Source of the DNA: Planctomycetota bacterium
GTDB lineage: Bacteria; Planctomycetota; Phycisphaerae; Sedimentisphaerales; SM23-30
Assembly: GCA_029573975.1 (NCBI GenBank)
Contig: JAKQBU010000099.1
Span: 1-10,808, forward strand
Length of the DNA: 10,808 nt
Direction: 5' to 3'
A program made the translations under genes and the position numbers. The notes below the pieces were generated by a model, which made no database searches, was not told the DNA's origin, and worked only from the letters and a program-made list of their open reading frames with translations. Below, piece by piece: positions 1-6,077 of this stretch. Positions within the stretch are counted from its first letter, which is position 1, and each line of letters starts with the position of its first letter.

Positions 1-70
1 GGTTCGCTCACATTCTGTTGTTTCGTCCATACTATTCATTCACCGGTTTTAACCCGACTCCTTATCCAGT

Positions 71-109
71 ATCGGTTAATTCCAGCCCTGGCTTGCTGGA
101 ATTGCCGAT
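71..109. repeat. Strong hairpin past the kinase gene
   Basis: Perfect 9-bp inverted repeat AATTCCAGC (78-86) / GCTGGAATT (95-103) with an 8-base loop. It is extended by ATCGG (71-75) / CCGAT (105-109) after a one-base bulge and a possible G-U pair, giving about 15 bp in all. It lies 41 bases downstream of the stop of the minus-strand kinase gene. No T-run follows on either strand, so it is not a classic intrinsic terminator. It may be an mRNA 3'-end stabiliser, a Rho-linked end or a dispersed hairpin element. Nothing else could be recognised in bases 1-149. Confidence 0.5.
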
Positions 110-149
110 CCTTTGCCAAAAACCTTTCCAGTTATCGGAACCGAACGCT

Positions 150-980
150 TTAGCGATCCCACCGGCGGGGATCCGTTTCGGAATTCCTCTGGGATATGTC
201 ATCCTGCATCAGGCGGCCCGTCCGGAACAAATACCCCAGTACGGTCCGCCGCAACGCCGTCAAGGGACGTGTCAGACGGCGATGCCAGAGAATCCAGGGG
301 CTTGCCTGCCGCGACTGACGCAAACGACGCCGCTGCTGCTTATCCCCGCAAAAACGACACCGGTGCTTGGAAAGGTGATAAAAATCCTCCTTTTGCAGGA
401 TGTCCAGTATGCCATCGGCCCATTCCGCCGATCCCAGAATCCGCCGGGGAATCCGGCAGGAAATCTGAAAATCGATCATTTTGGGTTTACCGTCCGCCCC
501 CAGCAGGATATTCCCTTTCTTGTTCATATCCACATAGGCAACCCGATATCGATGTATTCGAGCCAGCAGTTTCGACAATTCCTCGAAAAAATCCTCCGGC
601 AGAGGCGGATTCTCCGCCAGCGATTGCCCCTCGATATAACGATAAATCAGTCCCGTCCGGCCATATCTTCCCAAAAGCTGCGGCACCGCCTGCTCCCCAC
701 CAATATACGACAAAATCCCGCTTTCGTGCCGGGCCAGCATCTCCCCCAGCCAGGTCAAAGGCACCCCCAGAAAATCCGCACACCGCCCCAGCTTCAATAC
801 AATTTGATCCTTTTCCCCAGTCTCTTCTCCCGCCTTTTCCCGTCTATACAAAGACGTAGCCGCAAAAAAATCATGCTTAAACACACAAACCCGGGTATAA
901 ACTACCCCTTTCCAGGCGATGTGATCCGGCACTTTCTTCCTGCCGCAGGCTCGTAATTGCTGGCCAATAGTCATTTTCAT
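150..980 (-). CDS. LPS-kinase-like (Kdo/WaaP/RIO-type) protein
   Basis: A 276-residue kinase-fold protein without a signal peptide or membrane segment, so presumably cytoplasmic. The catalytic loop is visible as YVDMNKKGNILL (149-160), with catalytic Asp151 and metal-binding Asn157. The DFG equivalent is MIDFQ (168-172, Asp170). K63 in VLKLGR could be the ATP-binding lysine, and YRYIEGQSL (113-121) looks like the hinge. The tail has the DFYHLSKH segment and a basic helix-rich end (215-256), as I recall for small LPS-kinase-like proteins of Gram-negative bacteria. Members of this superfamily phosphorylate sugars of the LPS core or lipid A region; the substrate here is unknown. It stands alone on this strand, facing away from the PEP-CTERM genes. 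The ATG at 980 has only a weak AAGG about 13 bases upstream; a second ATG at 974 is possible. The fold is fairly certain, the substrate is not. Confidence 0.75.
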   Translation of the reverse strand: MKMTIGQQLRACGRKKVPDHIAWKGVVYTRVCVFKHDFFAATSLYRREKAGEETGEKDQIVLKLGRCADFLGVPLTWLGEMLARHESGILSYIGGEQAVPQLLGRYGRTGLIYRYIEGQSLAENPPLPEDFFEELSKLLARIHRYRVAYVDMNKKGNILLGADGKPKMIDFQISCRIPRRILGSAEWADGILDILQKEDFYHLSKHRCRFCGDKQQRRRLRQSRQASPWILWHRRLTRPLTALRRTVLGYLFRTGRLMQDDISQRNSETDPRRWDR

Positions 981-1071
981 ACGAAAAATAATACCTTGTC
1001 CGCTAGCCGTTAATCAAAATCTTCTTGGTTGTTTTTTATAAACATTTCCAATACGTATATAACCTTTTGCT

Positions 1072-1100
1072 ATTATACTACTTAAATCGAATCATTACAG
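1072..1100 (-). promoter_or_regulatory. Candidate sigma-70 promoter for the kinase gene
   Basis: On the minus strand a perfect TATAAT (1077-1072) lies 17 bases after CTGTAA (1100-1095), which matches TTGACA at only 3 of 6 positions. Initiation would be near 1065, leaving a leader of about 85 nt before the kinase ATG at 980. The -10 box and spacing are good but the -35 is poor, and the region is AT-rich, so chance matches are likely. Confidence 0.35.
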
Positions 1101-1155
1101 TTTAATTGTTGTTTTTTTTCACATTTCCGGCAGCCACCTGGTTTCCCCTCCCCCA

Positions 1156-1193
1156 AAAAACAATATTTACTTTTTCCGTAACAAATTGTTTTT
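1156..1193. repeat. Inverted repeat upstream of the sigma-54 promoter
   Basis: AAAAACAAT (1156-1164) and ATTGTTTTT (1185-1193) form a 9-bp inverted repeat separated by 20 bases. Its centre is about 94 bases before the predicted sigma-54 start site, a usual distance for an enhancer-binding-protein site. The arms are AT-rich and low in information, so this is only a candidate operator. Confidence 0.25.
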
Positions 1194-1242
1194 CAATACT
1201 TTATAAATAAAAACCAGAATGAAACGGCCAGCCCAAATTCCC

Positions 1243-1258
1243 TGGCATATTGTTTGCA
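1243..1258 (+). promoter_or_regulatory. Sigma-54 (RpoN) -24/-12 promoter
   Basis: TGGCATATTGTTTGCA matches the sigma-54 consensus TGGCAC-N5-TTGCW. The invariant GG (1244-1245) and GC (1256-1257) are exactly 10 bases apart, and the TTGCA block is intact. Transcription would start near 1269. The next gene on this strand is the PEP-CTERM gene at 1736, so the promoter implies a leader of about 467 nt. RpoN together with the PrsK/PrsR pair has been reported to control PEP-CTERM genes in other bacteria, which supports the call. Such control would need an activator encoded elsewhere. Confidence 0.75.
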
Positions 1259-1268
1259 CCTTCTTTTA

Positions 1269-1735
1269 GAGTCGTTTTAGCTTAAGAACTAATTCGAATA
1301 AATTACTATGAAATATGTTTTTCGTATAACATATTTTTGTTATTTGTAAATGAGAGAGAGCTTATTTACCCAAGCGAATATACGATCGTAAAAATGGCAG
1401 AGGCATTTTTTACCATTTTATAGACATTTTTATTGATTTTATATAGGCAGGTAAGTAATATAAGGAAATGAAAATTAAATAAGGAAAGGGTCATACCAGG
1501 CAGATTTCGAAATGATTTTATAATGGAAGACCAGGCCTGGGAGGGAGAGAGAGAATTCTTCCCATGCAGGTCACTGAGATTTTGATAAGCGTTCTGGGTA
1601 CAGAGTGAAGGTACAGAAACCGTTTATCGAATCAATGCTGGCCATCACAAGTCTTCCCGTCTGTTAGATGAGTATATTGTTTTTTTAGTTCCTGCAATTG
1701 CCGTGTTTGGCATTAACAGAACGAAGGGAGAGAGT
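1269..1735 (+). promoter_or_regulatory. Long AT-rich 5' leader with hairpins
   Basis: This is the transcript region predicted between the sigma-54 start and the first PEP-CTERM ATG. It holds AAATATGTT/AACATATTT (1311-1319/1328-1336), the palindrome TACGATCGTA (1381-1390), a GTAAAAATG...CATTTTTTAC hairpin (1388-1413), the palindrome CCAGGCCTGG (1531-1540), a purine-rich tract (1538-1555), a longer imperfect hairpin (1584-1628) and a run of seven T (1680-1686). Short frames such as 1308-1349 (13 codons), 1394-1423 and 1523-1585 lack convincing ribosome binding sites. I do not recognise a known riboswitch; the GEMM c-di-GMP core was looked for by eye and not seen. The leader ends in a good Shine-Dalgarno site, AAGGGAG (1724-1730). 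Confidence 0.45.
1584..1628 (+). other. Imperfect leader hairpin
   Basis: GATAAGCGTTCTG (1584-1596) pairs with CAGAAACCGTTTATC (1614-1628). The stem has 13 pairs including one G-U, with two single-base bulges on the right arm. The 17-base loop (1597-1613) contains one copy of GGTACAG directly repeated at the start of the right arm. It sits 107 bases before the PEP-CTERM start codon and about 50 bases before the T-run at 1680-1686, too far for that run to make it an intrinsic terminator by itself. A structural role in mRNA stability or regulation is a guess. Confidence 0.4.
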
Positions 1736-2710
1736 ATGGGAAGTGTGCCATTGAGGCGAGACACCCGATCGTATCGCTGGTTCCAAAGTATGTTTGTAGC
1801 AGGGTTCAGCGTGTTGCTGACGGTCTCGGCGGCAAACGCCGCCCTGGTCCCGATTGACAATCAATTTGACATTTATCGCAACAATACCCTGGTCCCGCAA
1901 TCGTTGTCTTCCACCACCGGCTATCTGCCCGGCGGATTGGTCTATGACTGGCAGCAGGATTCCTATCCCCAATATAAATCCCTTGCCCACAGCGGCTCTT
2001 CCTCCGGAAATCCCCAAACGGACAATCCGCAGCTATACCAGCATGTCTATGCCTATAGCCTTCCGGACACCCAAACCGTCTATCAGGCCGCCAACCTGAC
2101 GGGCAACACCCGCACGCTCATGGTCACCGAAGAGGACGCGGGAATCAAAGCCGGAAAAAAAGTCACCATCAAAAGCAACGTCATTCTGGACGGCTCGCTT
2201 CTGCTGGTCAAATGCAGTGATAATCTCGACGGCTACGAAGGCCTGCTGGCCTCTTTTGATCTGCTCGTTACCCGCGATACCGTAAAAAACGGGGAAACCA
2301 TCGCCAAAAAACTTAGCAAAGGCTCCGTAAAACTTATCGGACTGGAAAATGGCAAAGTAAAAATCAAAACCACCGGAAAAATCAAAAAGAGTCTTTTTAC
2401 CATCAACCAGGAATCCGATGATATTTACCGAATCGACTTTGATGAAGTTTTAATCCCGTATAAGACCAAAGTAAAGATTGGCGAGGAGTTCGATATTACC
2501 ACACGGATAACCAGCCAGATTCAAAGCCGGGGATACGGCACCGGCGCCGAAGTCATTTTCGCCCCCGACCTGCCCGGCTTGCCCGCACCGGCCCTGCCGA
2601 CCATTCTGGAAAGCGGTGAAATCCCCGAACCGGCCACCCCCCTGCTGATGCTGGTCGGCACTCTGGTAGCACGCCGCATGACCAAGTTGAAAAAACGTAA
2701 AACCATATAA
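1736..2710 (+). CDS. PEP-CTERM sorted exported protein, function unknown
   Basis: A 324-residue protein. The N-terminus has an arginine-rich region (8-15), a hydrophobic stretch (about 16-32) and an ANA|A cleavage site near residue 35. The C-terminus is a complete PEP-CTERM signal: IPEPAT with P297-E298-P299, a hydrophobic segment (300-312) and a basic tail ending KLKKRKTI. In known systems an exosortase in the inner membrane cleaves at this motif, and the protein goes to the cell surface or exopolysaccharide matrix; no exosortase lies in this window. The mature part has a Ser/Gln/Asn/Tyr-rich first third, a strongly lysine-rich middle (about 184-220) with beta-like alternation, and a proline-rich LPGLPAPALP just before the signal. 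I recognise no enzymatic domain. The ATG at 1736 is preferred over an in-frame GTG at 1703, because AAGGGAG lies 5 bases before it and the signal peptide then has a normal n-region. It is the first gene of a likely two-gene operon. Confidence 0.85.
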   Translation: MGSVPLRRDTRSYRWFQSMFVAGFSVLLTVSAANAALVPIDNQFDIYRNNTLVPQSLSSTTGYLPGGLVYDWQQDSYPQYKSLAHSGSSSGNPQTDNPQLYQHVYAYSLPDTQTVYQAANLTGNTRTLMVTEEDAGIKAGKKVTIKSNVILDGSLLLVKCSDNLDGYEGLLASFDLLVTRDTVKNGETIAKKLSKGSVKLIGLENGKVKIKTTGKIKKSLFTINQESDDIYRIDFDEVLIPYKTKVKIGEEFDITTRITSQIQSRGYGTGAEVIFAPDLPGLPAPALPTILESGEIPEPATPLLMLVGTLVARRMTKLKKRKTI

Positions 2711-2761
2711 TGTGTTGGTTATAAATAACAAGAGAAACAACCAAATTCAGGGAGAAAAAAA

Positions 2762-3454
2762 ATGAGAACAAAACTTTTCGCACTGCTGATCGCTGGTTTG
2801 CTGGGTCTCATCCCGCAAGTGTCTTCCGCCGTCATCATCTCCGGCTGGAATGTCACCATCGACAACACGATGGGCGACGCCGATGTCAATGTCGGAATCT
2901 TTGAAGACGGCGTCTTCAACAACGGGCAAACCGTTGTCATCGAAATCGTCAAGGAATTCAACTCCCCCGATTTCGACGACTTTGATTTGGGACAGCCGCT
3001 TTTCCTGCGGTTCGAGAAGCTCAGCGAGAATTCCCCCAGTAATATCGTCATTGTCAATGAACATATTACCAATAGCTCCGTGGTGGACTGGTATGACTTC
3101 CACATCGCGGTGGCCTCCAATCTCAGGGATAATCAGAGTGTTCCCACCGTCGGATTCGACCCCAGCCATATTTTCACGGCTGGCGTCCCCGGCAACCCGT
3201 TCCAGTCGGTCACTTTTTCCCTGTTTAACGGCCTGAATAGTATGCCGACTAAAATTGATTTTGAAGACGGTGTGGTTCCCGCCGGCAGCTTCTTCCAGCC
3301 GGGCCTGAATACCAGCTATGTTCAGATCGTTACCGATCTGGAGGCGGGCGGGGTGTTCTGGCTCAAAGAATATCCGACCATCCCCGAACCGGCCACGGTC
3401 GCTTTTCTGACCCTTGGCTCTCTGGCACTCTGGCGGAAAAGAAAAACCGCCTAA
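2762..3454 (+). CDS. PEP-CTERM sorted exported protein, function unknown
   Basis: A 230-residue protein with a clear signal peptide (basic MRTK, hydrophobic 5-18, SSA|V cleavage near 23/24). It ends in a PEP-CTERM signal: TIPEPAT with P208-E209-P210, a hydrophobic segment (212-224) and WRKRKTA. The mature region is acidic, Asp/Asn/Phe/Val-rich and cysteine-free. It probably forms a beta-sandwich, as many PEP-CTERM proteins do, but I recognise no named domain. The start is fixed by GGGAG (2750-2754), 7 bases before the ATG. Only 51 bases separate it from the preceding PEP-CTERM gene and I see no terminator between them, so both are probably transcribed from the sigma-54 promoter at 1243. The two proteins differ in sequence outside the sorting signal, so they do not look like recent duplicates. 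A surface or matrix role is inferred from the sorting signal alone. Confidence 0.85.
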   Translation: MRTKLFALLIAGLLGLIPQVSSAVIISGWNVTIDNTMGDADVNVGIFEDGVFNNGQTVVIEIVKEFNSPDFDDFDLGQPLFLRFEKLSENSPSNIVIVNEHITNSSVVDWYDFHIAVASNLRDNQSVPTVGFDPSHIFTAGVPGNPFQSVTFSLFNGLNSMPTKIDFEDGVVPAGSFFQPGLNTSYVQIVTDLEAGGVFWLKEYPTIPEPATVAFLTLGSLALWRKRKTA

Positions 3455-3470
3455 GCTCTAACTACCTATA

Positions 3471-3536
3471 AAATTGCCTAGCAATTTACCCCGATCGAGG
3501 AATTCATGGTGGCTCTCGGTCGGGGTATTCTATTTT
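3471..3536. terminator. Intrinsic terminator between convergent operons
   Basis: The main stem TACCCCGATCGAG (3487-3499) pairs with CTCGGTCGGGGTA (3515-3527): 13 pairs with one G-U and a 15-base loop. On the plus strand it is followed by TTCTATTTT (3528-3536), ending the PEP-CTERM operon 32 bases after its stop. A second perfect hairpin, AAATTGC-cta-GCAATTT (3471-3487), abuts it. On the minus strand that hairpin runs into TTTTAT, so the pair can also stop transcription arriving from the anti-sigma gene, whose stop codon is at 3557. Confidence 0.8.
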
Positions 3537-3556
3537 GATCGAGACCAAAATCCCCG

Positions 3557-4111
3557 TCAGGTCCCGGCTTTTTCAGCCGCCCCTGCCGCGGGGGACGGAA
3601 CCAGGCTGGCCACCAGAAAATCCAGCGCCCGGTTGGCATCTTCCGTAATACAGGACAATTCCCGTTGATAGGGATGGGATACCAGCCGCTGCAGAGAATC
3701 GTCCGTCCGGCTGGCAAAAACATCCGCCGCAAAACCGTGTTCATACAGGGTATCGGCCAAGGACTGCAATTCGCGGTTGCCGGTCGGCCGCGGCGCAGGT
3801 CCGGTGCCCTGCCAGTACCAAATCCCACCTCCCAGAACAACAAACACCGCGGCGGCGGCCCGCCAGGACCACCCGGCGTAGCGTCGCGTCTTTTGGCCCT
3901 GCGGCGGCAGCCCGCCCTTCAGATCGACATACGGACGAACGCCTGCATCACCCGGGGCCTGCTCCTTCAGCCGCTCCGCCAGCCGCAGCGAAGTCTCATA
4001 GAATCGCCGGCACCCGTCGCACCGGCGGATATGCCTCATCCGGCCTTCCGGCAGCTTTCGCCCGCCGTCCAGCGTATGGGAAATCATCATCCGATTCAGC
4101 CAGCAAAACAT
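3557..4111 (-). CDS. ZAS-type membrane anti-sigma factor
   Basis: A 184-residue protein. The N-terminal zinc-finger (zf-HC2 / ZAS) signature is visible as Cys3 and then H27-x3-C31-x2-C34 in RHIRRCDGCRRFYE, with the 23-residue gap typical of such anti-sigma domains. One transmembrane helix (about 84-100, RAAAAVFVVLGGGIWYW) follows. The region after it (101-184) would lie in the periplasm and holds a helical segment (112-170) and an alanine-rich end. The family binds its partner ECF sigma factor at the inner membrane and releases it on a signal, often after proteolysis or redox change. The start is placed at the ATG 5 bases after the sigma stop; the AGGTGA overlapping that stop is the ribosome binding site, implying translational coupling. 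A GTG overlapping the sigma TGA is three codons upstream; longer starts would run inside the sigma gene. Confidence 0.85.
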   Translation of the reverse strand: MFCWLNRMMISHTLDGGRKLPEGRMRHIRRCDGCRRFYETSLRLAERLKEQAPGDAGVRPYVDLKGGLPPQGQKTRRYAGWSWRAAAAVFVVLGGGIWYWQGTGPAPRPTGNRELQSLADTLYEHGFAADVFASRTDDSLQRLVSHPYQRELSCITEDANRALDFLVASLVPSPAAGAAEKAGT

Positions 4112-4116
4112 TTTAT

Positions 4117-4680
4117 TCACCTGCTTTCCAGTATTTTCATCATATTCATCCGTGCCCGGTACAGCAGCACTTTCACATTCACCCGGCTTTTGTTCATGAC
4201 CATCGCAATCTCTTTCACCGGCAACTCTTCCGCATACCGCAGCCACAGGGCATCATATTGATCCGCGGGCAGATGCCGCGCCTGCTGCCAGAGATTTTCA
4301 CTCTCTTCCCGACGGCTGGCCAGGGCTTCCGGGCCGGCCTCCACCGCCACTGCCTCGGATACCATCCGCAAGACCGGGTTCTTTTTCGCCTTGCGATAAT
4401 GGCTGATAGCCAGCCGGCCGCCAATCGTGAACAGCCACGTCGAAAACTGATACCGCGGCTCATAGCGGTGCAGATTCTGATACGCCTTCACAAAGGTCTC
4501 CTGCACCAGATCCTCGGCATCCTCGGCATTGCCGGTCTTCCGCATCAGAAAATGGTGCAGCCGCCCGCCGAACCGCTCCACCAATTCCTCGAAACATACG
4601 GAGGAGCCGCCTTTCGCTCGAAAGACTAACTCCTCCGCGCTCAAATTATGAAGCGTGTCTCGATGGATGCTTGACAACAT
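4117..4680 (-). CDS. ECF (sigma-70 family) RNA polymerase sigma factor
   Basis: A 187-residue ECF sigma factor with the two usual domains. Sigma2 covers about 14-98 and includes the core-binding DAEDLVQETFVKAYQNL (54-70) and the -10-recognition helix FSTWLFTIGGRLAISHYRK (79-97). Sigma4 covers about 136-182 and contains LPADQYDALWLRYAEELPVK and the recognition helix SRVNVKVLLYRAR. Length and layout are normal for the family. It directs RNA polymerase to a small set of promoters when released by the anti-sigma factor encoded right after it. Its gene follows a secreted-protein gene by 85 bases. The start is uncertain: ATG at 4680 has GAGAAG 12 bases upstream, and an in-frame GTG at 4710 would add 10 residues but has no better site. 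The exact ECF group cannot be given without a profile search. Confidence 0.92.
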   Translation of the reverse strand: MLSSIHRDTLHNLSAEELVFRAKGGSSVCFEELVERFGGRLHHFLMRKTGNAEDAEDLVQETFVKAYQNLHRYEPRYQFSTWLFTIGGRLAISHYRKAKKNPVLRMVSEAVAVEAGPEALASRREESENLWQQARHLPADQYDALWLRYAEELPVKEIAMVMNKSRVNVKVLLYRARMNMMKILESR

Positions 4681-4765
4681 CTTTACATTATTCTTCTCTA
4701 AACTTCGCACCGGACCGGCCGTTCTTTACTGTTCTCTCTGCCGCACCCAGGCACCGGTTTCGGGT

Positions 4766-5830
4766 TTATTTTGCCTGGGCCTGAACCTGATCCGCCTGAT
4801 CGGCCATCTCTTTCTTGTGTTCCCGCATCTTTTTGAGCAGGGAATAAATATCATCGGTAGTTCCTTCCAGGCTGATCTTCAAAATCCGGTCATTTTTATC
4901 CACCAGCACCGCCTGGGCCAAATCCGCCGCCAGCGGCATATTCTGCCGGTTCATCTCCGCAAACGCCAGCATCCCATAGATAAACTGCTGGCTCTGCTCC
5001 GCCACCTCCACACTTTGAGCGGCCATCCCCAGATCAAGATACACATTCGGCCCGGATTCTCCCATAACCACGCTGATTTCATCCATCTGGCTGAGCATCG
5101 CCGATTTCGGCTGAATCTCCGGAAGCTGGCTGAATTCCACCGCGGCCGCCACAAAAATGGCCCCGGCCGGGACAGCCGGCAGCGTCTGCAGTGCCAGACC
5201 CGCCGCAATATTCGCGCTGCTGCCATCCAATACATCCAGCGACTCCTGCACATAGGCCTCGCTGCTGCCCAGCACGATTAAACCATCGCTGTAAAAAGCC
5301 GCAAAGGCCTTGCGGTTCCGATAAGGACTCGTCCATTCATGAATTACCCCGCTTTGATACGGATGTTCCACATGCGAGGCGTCCGTATTCAGCAGATTCA
5401 CCAGATTCTGCGTCTTAAAGGTCCCCGACAGGAGGATCACCCCTTCTTTCGGCTTGAATTCCGATCCATACATCGTAATCCCGGTAACATCCCGCAGCGG
5501 ATTAAATCCCAGATAATATTCCGCCCGGGCCGCTCCCTCTTCCACCGTGCCCGCCACTCCCTGGCTGCGTAAATCCTGGGCCACCTGGAACGGATTGAAG
5601 CCAAAAGCCTGACCGGCCAGCTCAATCTGACTGATGATCCGCTCCGACACCTCCGGCTTGGCCATTTCTTCCATCATCAGCCGGTTCAAGGCTGAACTTT
5701 TAAACTTCTCCACATCAAAATGGGCCGCCCACTTGGCGCTGGCGGGGATCCGCTCAATAGCGATTTGCTCTGCCTGGCATACCGCCGCCGCCGCAAAAAA
5801 CACACCTAATAACAACAACTGCTTTTTCAT
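4766..5830 (-). CDS. Secreted protein of unknown function in ECF operon
   Basis: A 354-residue protein with a signal peptide (MKKQ, then a hydrophobic stretch to about 17, CQA|EQ cleavage near residue 20) and no other membrane segment. It should be periplasmic or secreted. The start is fixed by GGAGAG about 6-8 bases before the ATG at 5830. The mature protein begins with AIERIPASAKWAAHFDVEKF and shows repeated short beta-alpha segments such as GVILLSGTF, GLIVLGSS and AGAIFVAAAVEF. It ends with a charged helix rich in Glu, Lys and Gln. I have an impression that similar secreted proteins occur near ECF sigma genes in planctomycetes, but I cannot name a domain. It is the first gene before the sigma and anti-sigma genes. 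A cysteine at 18 does not make a proper lipobox. A role in envelope sensing or as the main ECF target is inference. Confidence 0.8.
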   Translation of the reverse strand: MKKQLLLLGVFFAAAAVCQAEQIAIERIPASAKWAAHFDVEKFKSSALNRLMMEEMAKPEVSERIISQIELAGQAFGFNPFQVAQDLRSQGVAGTVEEGAARAEYYLGFNPLRDVTGITMYGSEFKPKEGVILLSGTFKTQNLVNLLNTDASHVEHPYQSGVIHEWTSPYRNRKAFAAFYSDGLIVLGSSEAYVQESLDVLDGSSANIAAGLALQTLPAVPAGAIFVAAAVEFSQLPEIQPKSAMLSQMDEISVVMGESGPNVYLDLGMAAQSVEVAEQSQQFIYGMLAFAEMNRQNMPLAADLAQAVLVDKNDRILKISLEGTTDDIYSLLKKMREHKKEMADQADQVQAQAK

Positions 5831-5902
5831 GCTATGCTCTCCATACTTAGATTTATCGGTTCGTTCATTCACATACCTGCTGCAGCTTCTATTTTCTACT
5901 GG

Positions 5903-5932
5903 TTTATACGTAAAATACCGCAGAAGGTTACA
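5903..5932 (-). promoter_or_regulatory. Candidate ECF-sigma promoter
   Basis: On the minus strand TGTAAC (5932-5927) is followed after exactly 16 bases by CGTATAAA (5910-5903). This is the arrangement of AAC-type -35 and CGTA-type -10 elements recognised by many ECF sigma factors; Bacillus SigW prefers TGAAAC-N16-CGTA. Transcription would start near 5900, about 70 nt before the secreted-protein ATG. The sigma factor is encoded in the same operon, so autoregulation is the simplest reading. No regulon alignment was possible. Confidence 0.5.
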
Positions 5933-6041
5933 GGTACGTTCAAACCGAAAAATAAAGTATAGCATTTCGTAACCGGAAAATCCGCCCATTTCCCGATTAC
6001 GAATGCTAACTCTTTTATTTACAAGAACATAGCAAGATTAC

Positions 6042-6069
6042 TTTTATTCCAGGATGGCGGGGAATAAAA
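6042..6069 (-). terminator. Weak terminator-like hairpin after the GH36 gene
   Basis: TTTTATTCC (6042-6050) and GGAATAAAA (6061-6069) form a perfect 9-bp inverted repeat with a 10-base loop, 9 bases past the GH36 stop. It is AT-rich and lacks a separate T-run on the minus strand, so termination may be weak or Rho-dependent. The rest of the 247-base gap to the secreted-protein gene holds only the ECF-type promoter candidate. Confidence 0.35.
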
Positions 6070-6077
6070 TATACCCG

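Noticed and set aside
18..956. Long open frame on the plus strand across the kinase gene
   Set aside because: It is antisense to a protein with a clear kinase catalytic loop. The translation is rich in Pro, Arg and Gln without domains, as expected for an antisense shadow.
1308..1585. Short leader ORFs (13, 9 and 20 codons)
   Set aside because: None has a convincing ribosome binding site or a regulatory codon run such as repeated His, Trp or Leu.
1703..1735. Upstream in-frame GTG start for the first PEP-CTERM gene
   Set aside because: It has no Shine-Dalgarno site, whereas AAGGGAG sits 5 bases before the ATG at 1736 and gives a normal signal peptide.
4112..4246. 45-codon N-terminal extension of the anti-sigma protein
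   Set aside because: It would lie inside the sigma-factor gene. The ATG just after the sigma stop, with AGGTGA before it, gives the expected zinc-finger N-terminus.
4746..4779. Inverted repeat CCCAGGC/GCCTGGG at the end of the secreted-protein gene
   Set aside because: The stem has 7 bp with a 20-base loop and no T-run, and partly lies in coding sequence. It is not a believable terminator, so co-transcription with the sigma gene is kept.
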